The notes: generated by a model not told the origin, from the sequence alone. A stretch of DNA of 64,000 nt from an uncultured Chloroflexota bacterium (GCA_913051545.1 CAJXCD010000007.1:1-64000), one strand, 5' to 3'; positions 46,913 through 57,097 are shown, numbered from the stretch's first letter. Made by a program: numbers and translations.

Positions 46913-48361
46913 TTAAATACCTTCAGCAATTTCTATTGCTCGAAGAACAGCTGATGCCTTATGAACAGTTTCCTGGTATTCAGATTCAGGCTTACTGTCA
47001 TAAACTATTCCACCTCCAGCCTGTACGTAAGCCATCCCATCCTTGAGTACCATAGTGCGTATAGCAATAGCTGTATCCATATTGCCCATCAAGTCGAAGT
47101 ATCCTACTGCTCCAGCGTAAGGCCCGCGTGCATCAGTCTCAAGTTCCGCAATTATTTCCATAGCTCTAATCTTTGGAGCACCCGCCACGGTACCTGCAGG
47201 AAAACAAGCTCTAAGCAAATCATAATTGGTATATTCCGACTTCAATTTTCCAGTAATATGAGAGACAAGGTGCATAACGTGGGAATATCGTTCTATCTCC
47301 ATTAATTCGGTAACTTTCACCGAGCCTGGTTCGCTCACTCTACCTACGTCATTACGCCCAAGATCAACCAACATTATGTGTTCAGCTCTTTCTTTTTCAT
47401 CATTTTTAAGACGATTTTCAAAAAGTGCATCCTCTTCCTTATTGGAACCTCTTGGGAGAGTCCCTGCTATAGGATGATAATCTATGTTTCCACCCACACA
47501 TCTAACAAGCATCTCAGGCGAAGCTCCAACCAGATGAAAATCACCAAGCTCAAGCAAAAACATGTACGGAGATGGGTTAACGTTTCTCAATGAACGGTAA
47601 ACATCCAAAGGATTAGCTCTAACCGGACGTGAAAACCGTTGGGAAACTACAGTTTGAATTACGTCCCCAGCCGCAACGTAATCTTTAACCTTATTTACTA
47701 TCTTTTCATATTCTTTCCTAGGCATATTAGAGGCAACTGAACTGGGAACAGTATGATGATCTTTACTTATCAATTGCTGATCAGGATCTTGAAAAGGCCC
47801 GTCTAACCTTTGTACTAACTCATCTATCCTGGAAACTGCGTCTTTATAACCCGATTCCACGTCTCCGTTTAGATCGGCATGACTTACTACAGTGATACGT
47901 TTACGCAGATGGTCAAATACCAGGAAAGTAGTAGCTATCATGAAAACTGACTCTGGCAATCCCAAATTATCCGTTTTAAACGAAGGCAACTTTTCAAAAT
48001 ACTTAACAGCGTCGTAAGAAATGTAGCCAACAGCTCCGCCGACAAATCTGGGTATATTTGGGATAGGAATTACTTTGGATTGAGATAATGCTTCTTGGAC
48101 TAACCCAAGTGGGTCTACACTCTCATGTTCTTGGCCTGACCCGGTTTTAATTACACTGGAAGGTTCAGTACCTATAAAACTATACCGAGCTATTCGTTCA
48201 CCACCTTCAACACTTTCTAGAAGAAACGAGTAGGGTGCTCGAGCCACTTTAAGATATACAGAAATAGGGGTTTCTGCATTCACTTCTATCTCTCTAGACA
48301 CAGGAATCATATTCCCTTGGTCAGAAAGACGTCTAACTTCTTCTAATGTGGGCGTGTACAT
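46913..48361 (-). CDS. trpE: Anthranilate synthase component I
   Basis: Converts chorismate to anthranilate. 482 residues. Chorismate-binding motifs include [11 protein letters not shown]-like [17 protein letters not shown] and RNDVGRVS. The LLES motif, part of the tryptophan feedback site, is present in [18 protein letters not shown] near residue 43, so allosteric inhibition is expected. Starts two bases after trpS. Confidence 0.96.
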   Translation of the reverse strand: MYTPTLEEVRRLSDQGNMIPVSREIEVNAETPISVYLKVARAPYSFLLESVEGGERIARYSFIGTEPSSVIKTGSGQEHESVDPLGLVQEALSQSKVIPIPNIPRFVGGAVGYISYDAVKYFEKLPSFKTDNLGLPESVFMIATTFLVFDHLRKRITVVSHADLNGDVESGYKDAVSRIDELVQRLDGPFQDPDQQLISKDHHTVPSSVASNMPRKEYEKIVNKVKDYVAAGDVIQTVVSQRFSRPVRANPLDVYRSLRNVNPSPYMFLLELGDFHLVGASPEMLVRCVGGNIDYHPIAGTLPRGSNKEEDALFENRLKNDEKERAEHIMLVDLGRNDVGRVSEPGSVKVTELMEIERYSHVMHLVSHITGKLKSEYTNYDLLRACFPAGTVAGAPKIRAMEIIAELETDARGPYAGAVGYFDLMGNMDTAIAIRTMVLKDGMAYVQAGGGIVYDSKPESEYQETVHKASAVLRAIEIAEGI

Positions 48362-48363
48362 GT

Positions 48364-49398
48364 TTAAGGTCCTCCAGATAAAACTAACCCAACTTTACTC
48401 TTTATTTCCTGAAGCTTAGGTACACTTATACTGGCTGCTCGATCAGCACCACGCGCCAGAAGTTTATCAAGTTGATCGCTATCCTTAATGAGCTCCTGAT
48501 ATCTATCACGGATCGGATTTAATTCTTCAATTAGTACTTCAGCAACTCTTGTTTTCAGATCCCCATACCCTCTGGCATCACGAAAATCTTTTTCCACTTC
48601 CGATTTAGTCTTATTTGTTACCGCTTTATAAATCCCCAAGAGGTTGTTCACTCCTGATCTCTCAGCATCATCAGAAAAAATAATTTCACCATGTGAATCT
48701 GTGACTGCACGTTTTACAGAACGTTCTATCTCCTTTGGTTCATCCAGCATACCTACGGCATGTCCTCTTACATCAGCAAATGATTTCGACATCTTTGCGT
48801 TTGGGTCATTAAGACCCATAACCCTCGCACCTGCCTCTGGTATAACCGCCTCAGGAACCACAAAAGTTTCACCGTAAAGATGGTTGAATCGCTGAGCTAT
48901 ATCACGGGCTAGCTCTACATGCTGACGCTGATCATCACCAACTGGCACCTCGTGAGCACTGTACAAAATTATATCTGCGGCCATCAAGACGGGATAATCC
49001 AGTAGTCCCGTAGATACACTAGCCTGATCACCAGCCTTATCTTTGAATTGCGTCATCCTTTCAAGCCAACCTAAAGGAGTTATACAGTTCAGAATCCAGC
49101 AACATTCAGCATGAGTAGAAACTTGGCTCTGAATAAATACTGAACATATAGACGGGTCTAGGCCGGAAGCAAACAAAAGTGCAGCAGCTGACCGAGTTTG
49201 ATCCCGAAGCGTATCTGGATCCTGAGCCACAGTTATAGAGTGTAAATCTACAATACAAAAGAAATTCTCTTTGTCTGACTGGTGCTCCACCCACCCCTTA
49301 ATAGCTCCAAAATAGTTGCCAATATGTAAATCACCGGATGGTTGAATTCCACTGAATACACGTTTTTTCGCTTCCGATCCCATTACACTATCCCCCAC
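48364..49398 (-). CDS. trpS: Tryptophanyl-tRNA synthetase
   Basis: Charges tRNA-Trp. 344 residues, class I synthetase. The HIGH-type motif is DLHIGNYFGA in IQPSGDLHIGNYFGAI and the KMSKS motif is NAKMSKSF near residue 204. It is the first gene after a Trp-specific T-box, followed by trpE two bases on. This makes both tRNA charging and tryptophan synthesis respond to uncharged tRNA-Trp. Confidence 0.97.
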   Translation of the reverse strand: MGDSVMGSEAKKRVFSGIQPSGDLHIGNYFGAIKGWVEHQSDKENFFCIVDLHSITVAQDPDTLRDQTRSAAALLFASGLDPSICSVFIQSQVSTHAECCWILNCITPLGWLERMTQFKDKAGDQASVSTGLLDYPVLMAADIILYSAHEVPVGDDQRQHVELARDIAQRFNHLYGETFVVPEAVIPEAGARVMGLNDPNAKMSKSFADVRGHAVGMLDEPKEIERSVKRAVTDSHGEIIFSDDAERSGVNNLLGIYKAVTNKTKSEVEKDFRDARGYGDLKTRVAEVLIEELNPIRDRYQELIKDSDQLDKLLARGADRAASISVPKLQEIKSKVGLVLSGGP

Positions 49399-49463
49399 TT
49401 TTCAAAATATTTTCCTAAAGATTATCCATATATCAATTCATCTTCCAGGTCATAAAATTACAA

Positions 49464-49764
49464 AACCCGTCCTCTAAAAAGGGACGGGTTCTACCGTGGT
49501 GCCACCCTGTATCTATGTCTCAAATACCTGATTCAAGAAATCTCTGGAAGGTGTAGAATATTTTATTTCTTCACCCTAGGCCTCAATAACGGTGCCCTAT
49601 CCGTCCACTATTCACCCTGCAAACGTACAGGGCTTCCTAGGGAAGCTCCCAGGTCCATTCGACCTCCGTGACAAGTACCGGCTCACACCTTATCCGGCTC
49701 TCTGTAACTGCACTATGGAAATCTACTACTCCTGCTCATTGCCTTTATGTATTGTTTTGTACCG
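49464..49764 (-). ncRNA. T-box riboswitch, tryptophan-specific (UGG specifier)
   Basis: Leader of the trpS-trpEGDCF operon. Stem I carries the specifier loop GTCGAATGGACCTGGGAGC; TGG at 49655-49657 sits at the canonical position between GAA and ACC. The T-box element AGGGTGGCACCACGG is at 49494-49508. The terminator stem is AACCCGTCC (49482-49490) with GGACGGGTT (49464-49472), followed by a T-rich run. The mutually exclusive antiterminator forms when uncharged tRNA-Trp binds. Gene expression is therefore predicted to rise when tryptophan is short. Confidence 0.95.
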
Positions 49765-49770
49765 AAATTC

Positions 49771-49799
49771 AGTATAGGTTTGACTATATATAGTGTCAA
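49771..49799 (-). promoter_or_regulatory. Promoter of the trp T-box operon
   Basis: Minus-strand TTGACA (49794-49799), a 17-bp spacer and TATACT (49771-49776), with a start expected near 49764. This matches the 5' end needed by the T-box stem I. Confidence 0.85.
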
Positions 49800-49865
49800 G
49801 GTCGATCAAGGTCGCAGTAACCAAAATTAAACACTAATACATAATAGAAAACTACCTTAAGATGC

Positions 49866-49893
49866 TTGACCCACTGTAGTCACGTCTAATAAT
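49866..49893 (+). promoter_or_regulatory. Probable promoter of glnS
   Basis: TTGACC (49866-49871), a 16-bp spacer and AATAAT (49888-49893). It is divergent from the T-box promoter, in the same intergenic region. Confidence 0.45.
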
Positions 49894-49976
49894 GTGTTGT
49901 GGGAGTCTTTATACTTAAGTAAATGCCTCAAAGTTTTGATCTAAGACTTAAGTTAGTTGTGTAAAATAAATTAATT

Positions 49977-51686
49977 ATGGATTCCGTTAACCAAATAAAT
50001 GATTCTGTAGAAAATTCAGGCGAATCGAAATCGATTGACTTCGTACGGGATATTGTATCCGAAGATAGACGCACGAATGATGGTGATAATCAAGTTATAA
50101 CAAGGTTCCCTCCCGAACCAAATGGGTACATGCATATCGGTCACGTCAAATCAGCAACACTAAATTTTGGCATTGCATCAGAAACCAACGGTACTTGCAA
50201 TTTAAGATTCGACGATACCAATCCCACCAAAGAAGATATTGAATACACAAATGCATTTGAGAAAGATCTTAAGTGGCTTGGTTTAGATTGGGGAGACCAC
50301 AAATATTTCTCTTCTGACTACTTCGATAAGCTCTACGAATACGCATTAATATTGATTCAAAAATCCAAAGCCTATGTATGTGACTTAAACCAAGATGAGA
50401 TACGAAACTACAGAGGCACTCTCACACAACCAGGACGTGAAAGTCCATATCGTGATCGACCAATAGAAGAAAATATTCAACTTTTCGAAGGGATGAAAGC
50501 AGGAAGGTTCGAGGAAGGATCCCGCGTTTTACGTGCAAAAATAGACATGGCCTCAGGAAATCTGAACATGAGGGATCCTGTACTTTACAGAATCCTTAAG
50601 TCTGAACACCATCGCACAAGAGATAAGTGGTGCATATACCCAACTTACGACTTTGCACACGGTCAATCAGATTCAATTGAGGGTGTAACCCATTCGATAT
50701 GCACTCTAGAATTCGCAGACCACAGGCCGTTATATGATTGGCTACTAGAAGCACTGGGTATTTACCATCCTAAACAGATAGAATTTGCAAGACTAAACCT
50801 TAGCCACACAGTACTCAGCAAACGCAATTTATCCAGACTGGTAAGCGATCACCATGTTGACGGTTGGGACGACCCACGAATGCCAACAGTTTCTGGTATG
50901 CGCAGGAGAGGCTACACTCCAAAAGCACTCAAAGACTTCTGTGAACGCATAGGTGTAGCAAAAAGAGACAATACTGTCGAATTGGCACTGCTGGAACATT
51001 GCGTTCGAGAAGACCTCAATAAAAGTGCAAAGAGAGTGATGGGAGTTCTAAATCCTCTACGTGTTGTTATCGAAAATTACCCCGCTGATCAGGTCGAAGA
51101 ATTGAACGCAGTGAATAATCCGGAAGATCCTGAAATGGGATCCAGAAAAGTACCGTTCTCAAGAGAAATATATATAGAACGTGATGACTTTTTAGAAGAT
51201 CCTCCCAAAAAGTTCTTCCGGCTAACTCCAGGTAGAGAAGTACGACTTAGGTACGGATATTTTATAACCTGTACAGATGTTTTGAAAAACCCTGATGGGG
51301 AAATAGTTGAACTAAGATGTACCTACGATCCTGATACAAAAGGAGGTCATGCACCAGACGGCCGGAAAGTGAAAGGAACAATACACTGGGTATCAGTACA
51401 ACATGCTATCAACGCTCAGATCCGAATATACGACAACCTTTTTATTGATTCTAAACCTGATCCAGAAAAAGACTTATCAGATACTTTAAATCCGAATTCA
51501 TTGAATGTTTTGACAGGATGTAAGGTAGAACCGTCCGTCAGAGAAGCCACTAAAGAAGACATGTACCAGTTTGAGAGGCAAGGATATTTTTGCGTCGATT
51601 CTAGAGATTCAATACCTGAAGAACTTGTTTTTAATCGTACTGTATCTCTAAGAGATTCTTGGGGGAAAAAGAAAAAAGAGATGTGA
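49977..51686 (+). CDS. glnS: Glutaminyl-tRNA synthetase
   Basis: Charges tRNA-Gln directly. 569 residues. The class I motif is [20 protein letters not shown] near residue 43, and the KMSKS region reads [11 protein letters not shown] near residue 280. Glutamine-type identity follows from [10 protein letters not shown] and [17 protein letters not shown], typical of GlnRS. The C-terminal anticodon-binding beta barrel is complete. GlnRS is not universal in Chloroflexota, where the amidotransferase route is also used; this gene indicates direct charging. Confidence 0.95.
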   Translation: MDSVNQINDSVENSGESKSIDFVRDIVSEDRRTNDGDNQVITRFPPEPNGYMHIGHVKSATLNFGIASETNGTCNLRFDDTNPTKEDIEYTNAFEKDLKWLGLDWGDHKYFSSDYFDKLYEYALILIQKSKAYVCDLNQDEIRNYRGTLTQPGRESPYRDRPIEENIQLFEGMKAGRFEEGSRVLRAKIDMASGNLNMRDPVLYRILKSEHHRTRDKWCIYPTYDFAHGQSDSIEGVTHSICTLEFADHRPLYDWLLEALGIYHPKQIEFARLNLSHTVLSKRNLSRLVSDHHVDGWDDPRMPTVSGMRRRGYTPKALKDFCERIGVAKRDNTVELALLEHCVREDLNKSAKRVMGVLNPLRVVIENYPADQVEELNAVNNPEDPEMGSRKVPFSREIYIERDDFLEDPPKKFFRLTPGREVRLRYGYFITCTDVLKNPDGEIVELRCTYDPDTKGGHAPDGRKVKGTIHWVSVQHAINAQIRIYDNLFIDSKPDPEKDLSDTLNPNSLNVLTGCKVEPSVREATKEDMYQFERQGYFCVDSRDSIPEELVFNRTVSLRDSWGKKKKEM

Positions 51687-51820
51687 TCTACTCCAACCTA
51701 GCTACAAATATTTGTACCGTCTTTATCAATCTAATCCCCTATAATTCACACCAGATCATAAACGTCCACACCAACTAAATAATCTGCCTGCCATAAATGC
51801 CAAGGATGTATTCTTAGCTA

Positions 51821-52009
51821 TTATAAACTTGCCCTAGCCCTAAGTTTTTGTATAAGAAATTCAGAATCAAGATCATCCTCTTTCATATCTGATTTATAGT
51901 TATGAGAGTAAGAAGCTAGTTGGAACGCTACGCTCGCAAGATCTAACTCTCCCAATTCTGATTCAATCACTTTTCCTAAAGCAAATATTCCAAATTCTAA
52001 TCGATGCAT
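51821..52009 (-). CDS. Small hypothetical protein
   Basis: 62 residues, acidic and helical in appearance (ESELGELDLASVAFQLASYSH region), no motif recognised. The ATG is preceded by TAGGAGAG at a good distance, which supports translation. It lies between glnS and an HNH remnant, so it may be a leftover of the same accessory insertion. Confidence 0.4.
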   Translation of the reverse strand: MHRLEFGIFALGKVIESELGELDLASVAFQLASYSHNYKSDMKEDDLDSEFLIQKLRARASL

Positions 52010-52084
52010 TTCTGTCTCTCCTAGTTATCACACTAAATCAATTAACTATTTTTAGTAATTCTATACAGCTATATCCCACACACT

Positions 52085-52255
52085 CTATGAAATCCATGTT
52101 GGCCCTTTTTTATGATTGCAAACCTGACATAGAGATTGCCCATTACTCAGTATTGTCTTTCCTCCATGTAAATATGGATTCACATGATCAGCGTGCATAT
52201 CTTCTAAGATAATATCTTTTCCACAACCATCACCATTTGGAACTAGATTATCTAG
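52085..52255 (-). pseudogene. HNH endonuclease remnant (C-terminal fragment)
   Basis: A 56-codon open stretch bounded upstream by an in-frame stop and lacking a start. It encodes an almost complete HNH core: HADHVNPYLHGGKTILSN, then SLCQVCNHKKG, with a GCGK knuckle before it. This is the form seen at the C-terminus of GmrSD/DUF262-type restriction nucleases and other HNH proteins. The N-terminal part is not detectable in any frame. It is best read as decay of a defence or mobile-element gene. Confidence 0.75.
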
Positions 52256-52342
52256 TCACGCTTCAGGCATTAGATAATACTAAAAATGAAACCAGTCTAT
52301 TCTTAAGCATAGCCACATACTGAGTTAGTAAGATTTTAACTT

Positions 52343-53203
52343 CTAACTCTCGAAGTGCCTGTAAACAGTCGCAGAAATCTCAGCGAGTTGATTGTCGATT
52401 TTGTTACAATCTATGACATCCCTAGCCATAATAGCAACAGCATAAGGACCTGACGGGGCATACACTATACCGACATCGCAACGCACACCTGTAACACCAC
52501 CCGTCTTGTGGGCTATTCTTGTGCCTGTCGGCAGCAGATATGGAATTATGGTATTCAGTTGCTGTCTAGCCATAATTCGCAAAACACTGTCCCTAGAAGA
52601 GGAAGACAATATGGCACCACCGTATAGCAACTCCAACAGTTTCACCATATCGTTCGGTGAAGACACATCAGAATAATCCAGAGAGGCACCAGGTGCCCCA
52701 TCAACTACTTGCTCCTTAGAACGTCTATCAGCAACCTGAGCCTCAGCATCAGCTATGTCATCGGTTTCAACCCCGTACATGCTATACAACATTTCGCGAC
52801 ACGACATAGGTAAATTTGTTTTTCGAAGACCGAGCTCCTGCATAGTTTTATTCAGACATTCACGACCTACTAGATCGTATAACATATCAGTAGCAGTATT
52901 GTCGCTGATAATGATCATAAGAGTCGCTAGATCGTGAACCGTAGGATTAAGGCCATTTGATAATTCTTTTACAACACCACTGCCGGGAGCTCGATGCCGA
53001 TCCGTTATTTCCATCCTGGAATCGGCACTTAATACCCCTGCATCTATCTGCTTGTAAAGTTCTATCAATATAGGGATTTTAAATGTACTGGCTGTAAAGA
53101 ACACTTCCCCGCCTCTTTCACAGATTTCTTCACCTGTATTCATATGCTTAGCTGCTACCCCTACCGTAGCATCCACAATTTGGACAGCTGATTTTATAGA
53201 CAT
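52343..53203 (-). CDS. Class A beta-lactamase-fold serine hydrolase (cytoplasmic-looking)
   Basis: 286 residues of the Beta-lactamase2 family. The active-site set is STFK (Ser39, Lys42), SDN (100-102) and HKTGG (Lys233). Two features are odd: there is no signal peptide, and the omega-loop ExxLN Glu of true class A enzymes is absent. Efficient penicillin hydrolysis is therefore not expected; it may be an esterase or peptidase. A probable promoter lies at 53237-53265. Confidence 0.85.
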   Translation of the reverse strand: MSIKSAVQIVDATVGVAAKHMNTGEEICERGGEVFFTASTFKIPILIELYKQIDAGVLSADSRMEITDRHRAPGSGVVKELSNGLNPTVHDLATLMIIISDNTATDMLYDLVGRECLNKTMQELGLRKTNLPMSCREMLYSMYGVETDDIADAEAQVADRRSKEQVVDGAPGASLDYSDVSSPNDMVKLLELLYGGAILSSSSRDSVLRIMARQQLNTIIPYLLPTGTRIAHKTGGVTGVRCDVGIVYAPSGPYAVAIMARDVIDCNKIDNQLAEISATVYRHFES

Positions 53204-53236
53204 TTTTATATCCTGCTATTATCCCGTGGTGCAATA

Positions 53237-53265
53237 CTTATGTATATATGTACTGTTCGCGTCAA
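53237..53265 (-). promoter_or_regulatory. Probable promoter of the beta-lactamase-like gene
   Basis: Minus-strand TTGACG (53260-53265), a 17-bp spacer and CATAAG (53237-53242), 34 bases before the start codon. Confidence 0.45.
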
Positions 53266-53289
53266 GACCTGATCCCTATTGAGAGTATC

Positions 53290-54894
53290 TTAAATATCCA
53301 TCGAATTAGTAAAATCAGGTCCTCCAGCTCCAACATATCCGCTACTTTTGCCATTTTTATTTTTACTTATCCAAAATGAGTAAAGGCTTCCATTTTCTAC
53401 ATAAAATTTGAATTTAAGCTTTGAGCCAATTAAAGGTAATAGATTATCTGTATTTTTCCACCTTATACATTGAGATGTTGTGTCAATAGATATAGGAACA
53501 CAATCTTCTGCTGTATAAGATTGTATAGGCGTGTTATTTTCGTTAAGTATTTCTACTTTCATTTCTCCATGTTGAGTATTAGCATTGATAAAAAGGTGTG
53601 ACCCTTTGAACATTACAGGCCTAGTTGTCAATGATTCAATATTTTTATTAGCATTCATAGATGCGAATCCATCTCTTCGCAATATAGCAAGACCAGTACT
53701 TCCTCCTGCATACATTGCATTTGAAGCTTCGTGAGAGCCAACCATATTTCCTTGTAATTTCGGAGATTTTCCTGAAAAAGCACCGTAGTAAAAATAAATT
53801 TTATCTTCAACTATTAAACAAACCCCTCCTGAAGCATGAATGTAAGCACGATCCCATGTATTGGGTGTTTTTGTAGAGGGAATAAAAGGTTGTCGATTAT
53901 GGCGATCCCAATGAAACCCATCTCTGCTATACGCTAAAAGTAAATCATTATGTTTGGGGGTACCAGTTTCCGCTGCTAATTCATTATTTGGGCCACGAAA
54001 TATTGAAATCAGTCCGATCATTATGCTTTCGTATGCGACAGCATTCACATCATAAAGCTCAGGAGTTTCTTTTATATCAGGATCGGGCAAATCTAATTTA
54101 TCTGACCAAGCCCATAATTGCGGATCATCCTCATCCCATTGAAAACATTTGTTAAAATCCGAGTGTTCTCTATAAAACCTAGCTCTGACCCCGAGTGATG
54201 TTTTGCGTATGCTAAAAACCCATTTTTTGCGAAAAGGATTGTAAAAAAAACTGCTGTTATCTCCTAATAAACTCGTTTTCGTAGGGTTTCCCCAGTGAAT
54301 ACCATCAGATGAGGTATATATTTCTCCTCCTTCGAATGGCTTATAATCTGGAGATCTAAAATACTGAAACATTTTGAATCTTTGTTCAGCAATGTTTGTT
54401 TCTTTATCTAGCCATACGCAAGCTCCATCTCTTCGATATCCGGGCCTTTGAGGTAAAATTGCATTAGTTCCAGGAACTACATCTAGTTTTGGGCGATGCC
54501 AATCAATACCGTTTTCACTAAAAGCATATGCTGTTGAATTAAACCATCCTGCGTGGTACCAAATTTTAAAAAGTTTATCAGAAGGGTCATACCAAACCCC
54601 ATCATTAAATGGACATGCTGTCGGACATTCTCCATTATCCATTTCTAGTGCGGTTTCCGGGAATAGAATGGGATTTGATAGACTCTTTTCAGGTTGATGG
54701 AACTGACGAATCATAGTAGTAGTTTCAATCAGAAAATCGTCTACAAATAACTGTCTGCCCACATCTATAGGAATACATTCAGGAGGTGATTCCAAATAAG
54801 GCACAGGCATAGGTTTTTCTGGGTGATGTGAAAGTTTAGGAGGCCATTTTTCAGGGATTAAAATTCCATTATATGAACATTCGTCAGGGTTCAT
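53290..54894 (-). CDS. GH32/GH43-like five-bladed beta-propeller protein
   Basis: 534 residues. Blade signatures recur: GVWYDPSDKLFKIWYH, YAFSENGIDWHRP, IYTSSDGIHWGNP and AYSRDGFHWDRHN. These are typical of the GH32/GH43/GH68 propeller clan and relatives found in planctomycetal and marine bacterial genomes. The acidic catalytic triad cannot be assigned with certainty. A C-terminal beta-sandwich (residues 430-520) resembles the GH32 C-domain. No signal peptide. AT-rich like the local background. Confidence 0.72.
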   Translation of the reverse strand: MNPDECSYNGILIPEKWPPKLSHHPEKPMPVPYLESPPECIPIDVGRQLFVDDFLIETTTMIRQFHQPEKSLSNPILFPETALEMDNGECPTACPFNDGVWYDPSDKLFKIWYHAGWFNSTAYAFSENGIDWHRPKLDVVPGTNAILPQRPGYRRDGACVWLDKETNIAEQRFKMFQYFRSPDYKPFEGGEIYTSSDGIHWGNPTKTSLLGDNSSFFYNPFRKKWVFSIRKTSLGVRARFYREHSDFNKCFQWDEDDPQLWAWSDKLDLPDPDIKETPELYDVNAVAYESIMIGLISIFRGPNNELAAETGTPKHNDLLLAYSRDGFHWDRHNRQPFIPSTKTPNTWDRAYIHASGGVCLIVEDKIYFYYGAFSGKSPKLQGNMVGSHEASNAMYAGGSTGLAILRRDGFASMNANKNIESLTTRPVMFKGSHLFINANTQHGEMKVEILNENNTPIQSYTAEDCVPISIDTTSQCIRWKNTDNLLPLIGSKLKFKFYVENGSLYSFWISKNKNGKSSGYVGAGGPDFTNSMDI

Positions 54895-54945
54895 GATATT
54901 CCCGTCTTTTATCCGTATTTCTCACGAGGTGATTGCATGATGATT

Positions 54946-55815
54946 TCAGATATCTCCCACTGACTCTTTGAAACGACGTATAGCATCTATGTGACCATCA
55001 GGCGATGACAACCCCGCATTCATGGTATTAACTGAGATATGTGTTGCCCCGATACCTTTCCATTTGCAAACCTCTCTTACCCAGTCGTCCATTGACCCAT
55101 TCGATATTGAAACCCACCCCTCAATACCGATAGTGTCAGGGTCCCGACCTTCTTGCAGTGCATAAACTCGCATCTTTTCTATCGCGTCATAACCAGTACC
55201 GCTAGGTCTCATATTTGAGATCCAACCATCCCCTAACCGGGCAATCCTTCTCAAAACCTTATCTGTACTACCCCCAAACCATATTGGTATAGGGCGTTGG
55301 ACAGGCAGGGGGTTTATCCCAGCATCAGTGATCCCATGCCATCTGCCATCATACGTAACAAGCTCCTGTGTCCAAAGAGCCCTCATCACCTCAATCTGCT
55401 CCTCTGAACGCAGTCCCCTATCATGAAAATTCTCCCCTAGGGCCTCATATTCGACCAAATTCCATCCAATCCCAATACCGAGCCTCAAGCGCCCGCTACT
55501 TATTACATCCAAGGATGCAGCCTGCTTTGCCACCAGTGCAGTTTGCCGTTGTGGAAGAATCAACACACCTGTTACCAAGCCAATCGTCTCTGTAACTCCA
55601 GCCAAATACGCAAAAAGAACAAATGGTTCGTGGAACATGTCAGTATGCTCATATGAACCTCTCCATTCCGGACGACTCCGAGAGTTGGCACCTAGAACAT
55701 GATCGAAAGCCAATACGTAATCGTATCCTAACTCTTCAGCTGACTGAGCGTAGTCACGAATGGCAACTGGGTCAGCCCCAATCTCTGTCTGGGGGAAAAT
55801 CACTCCTGTTCTCAC
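54946..55815 (-). CDS. Luciferase-like (LLM) flavin/F420-dependent monooxygenase
   Basis: 289 residues from GTG 55815, preferred over an upstream in-frame ATG because GAGGAGG lies six bases before it. The bacterial-luciferase barrel is recognised from YDYVLAFDHVLG, the LRLGIGIGWN block near residue 110, and IPIWFGGSTDKVLRR. Such enzymes oxidise C-C, C-S or C-N bonds with FMN or F420. Expansion of this family is described for SAR202. Substrate unknown. Confidence 0.87.
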   Translation of the reverse strand: MRTGVIFPQTEIGADPVAIRDYAQSAEELGYDYVLAFDHVLGANSRSRPEWRGSYEHTDMFHEPFVLFAYLAGVTETIGLVTGVLILPQRQTALVAKQAASLDVISSGRLRLGIGIGWNLVEYEALGENFHDRGLRSEEQIEVMRALWTQELVTYDGRWHGITDAGINPLPVQRPIPIWFGGSTDKVLRRIARLGDGWISNMRPSGTGYDAIEKMRVYALQEGRDPDTIGIEGWVSISNGSMDDWVREVCKWKGIGATHISVNTMNAGLSSPDGHIDAIRRFKESVGDI

Positions 55816-55929
55816 TAGGTCCCTCCTCAAAACAATCGATGCTATTGTTAAGGGAATATTTTGGTACATGTTAGTACACAAAAGCCCTTTGTGCTGTCAT
55901 AGTATAGTGTTTATTGTGAATATTAATTC

Positions 55930-56757
55930 TTATTCTAGACTCAAGAATTCATGACTAATCGTGTTATCATCCACATTCACAATGCGTATTCCAGACGGGT
56001 CTGGCCCTAGTGGATATCCAACAGAACTGGAAACGACTATTTCTAAACCTTCGAAGTAACTATGGTGATTTCTATGCCAGTGTCCAGAAAAAATATGCGA
56101 TACGCCATATTTGATAAATAAATCAATCAAGACAAGACGTCTATCTTTAGGAATTACCAACCAGTTATCGCCTTCATCTGCATGTATCAAGAAAGGTGGG
56201 TGATGGGTAAACACAATAATATGCCGTACGTCACTTGATCGAGCTTTTTTCAAATCTGATTCAAGAAATTTAACTTGCTTTATCCATTCATCCCAAACAT
56301 TTGAAGGATCCTGACAAACGGTACTATTCAAAACTACAAAATGACAATTTTCTACGTCAAATGAATAAACATCATTCCCATACATACCACGATATCTGGT
56401 TAAAAGTTGGTCTGTAGGTGTATTTGATACGTCATGATTGCCTGAAACCCAATGCATTGGAATATCTTTATTAAGTTCACTGGTAATTCGCATCAATTCC
56501 GCATATTCGTAAGTAGGATCAATCTTGTCGTTACACATATCCCCACAAGTAACTACAAAAGATGGGTTAATTTGATTGGCTAAATTTATAGCTTTACTAT
56601 ATCTTTTGGTCTCATATTCAAAGCCTTCTATCTTTGAACATCGTGGGAGAATGAGTCCTGACCTCACCAACTTTTCAGTATCAGGATTATTAAATCCACT
56701 CAAGGCAGCAAACATCCCAAACTGAGGATCAGCAAGCTGTACAAAAGAAAAAGCCAT
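55930..56757 (-). CDS. Calcineurin-like metallophosphoesterase
   Basis: 275 residues. The five metal motifs are in order: QLADPQFG, VVTCGDMCND, WVSGNHDVS, VFTHHPPF and FSGHWHRNHH. The first motif has DPQ where most family members have DxH, as in the CSTP1-like branch. Probably a phosphodiesterase or phosphatase; no signal peptide. The substrate is unknown. Confidence 0.87.
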   Translation of the reverse strand: MAFSFVQLADPQFGMFAALSGFNNPDTEKLVRSGLILPRCSKIEGFEYETKRYSKAINLANQINPSFVVTCGDMCNDKIDPTYEYAELMRITSELNKDIPMHWVSGNHDVSNTPTDQLLTRYRGMYGNDVYSFDVENCHFVVLNSTVCQDPSNVWDEWIKQVKFLESDLKKARSSDVRHIIVFTHHPPFLIHADEGDNWLVIPKDRRLVLIDLFIKYGVSHIFSGHWHRNHHSYFEGLEIVVSSSVGYPLGPDPSGIRIVNVDDNTISHEFLSLE

Positions 56758-56929
56758 TACTGTTTAAGCCAACTTGATATGCTATACATTGTCTGAAGAC
56801 TGTTTTTCAGCCATACTGGTCATCTCACTTAATAATGATATACATGTATAAAATATAACCACATTTTTTCTTTTCTAATGTTTTAATTTTATACCAATTC
56901 CATGTTTCTTTTTCTTCAACAGGCAACGG

Positions 56930-57097
56930 CTAGAAGATTCCATAACAAGATGGCAGGAGTAGAGCCACAGTAGCTGTGCCAACAACTATCCAGATAAATA
57001 GCTTAAGCCATTTATTCATGCCATATAGAGAGTCGCCACACCCCTTGCACGACAAGCTATCCTCTCCGTTATTGATACCACATTTCCGGCATTTCAT
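56930..57097 (-). CDS. Small zinc-ribbon membrane protein
   Basis: 55 residues. Two CxxC pairs (CRKCG and CKGCG) form a zinc ribbon at residues 3-21, and a single transmembrane helix follows (KLFIWIVVGTATVALLL). An AAGGAG lies some 13 bases before the ATG. Many such proteins flank membrane or sensing genes; the function is unknown. The remainder of the 527-base gap 56758-57284 shows only AT-rich sequence without further recognisable features. Confidence 0.65.
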   Translation of the reverse strand: MKCRKCGINNGEDSLSCKGCGDSLYGMNKWLKLFIWIVVGTATVALLLPSCYGIF

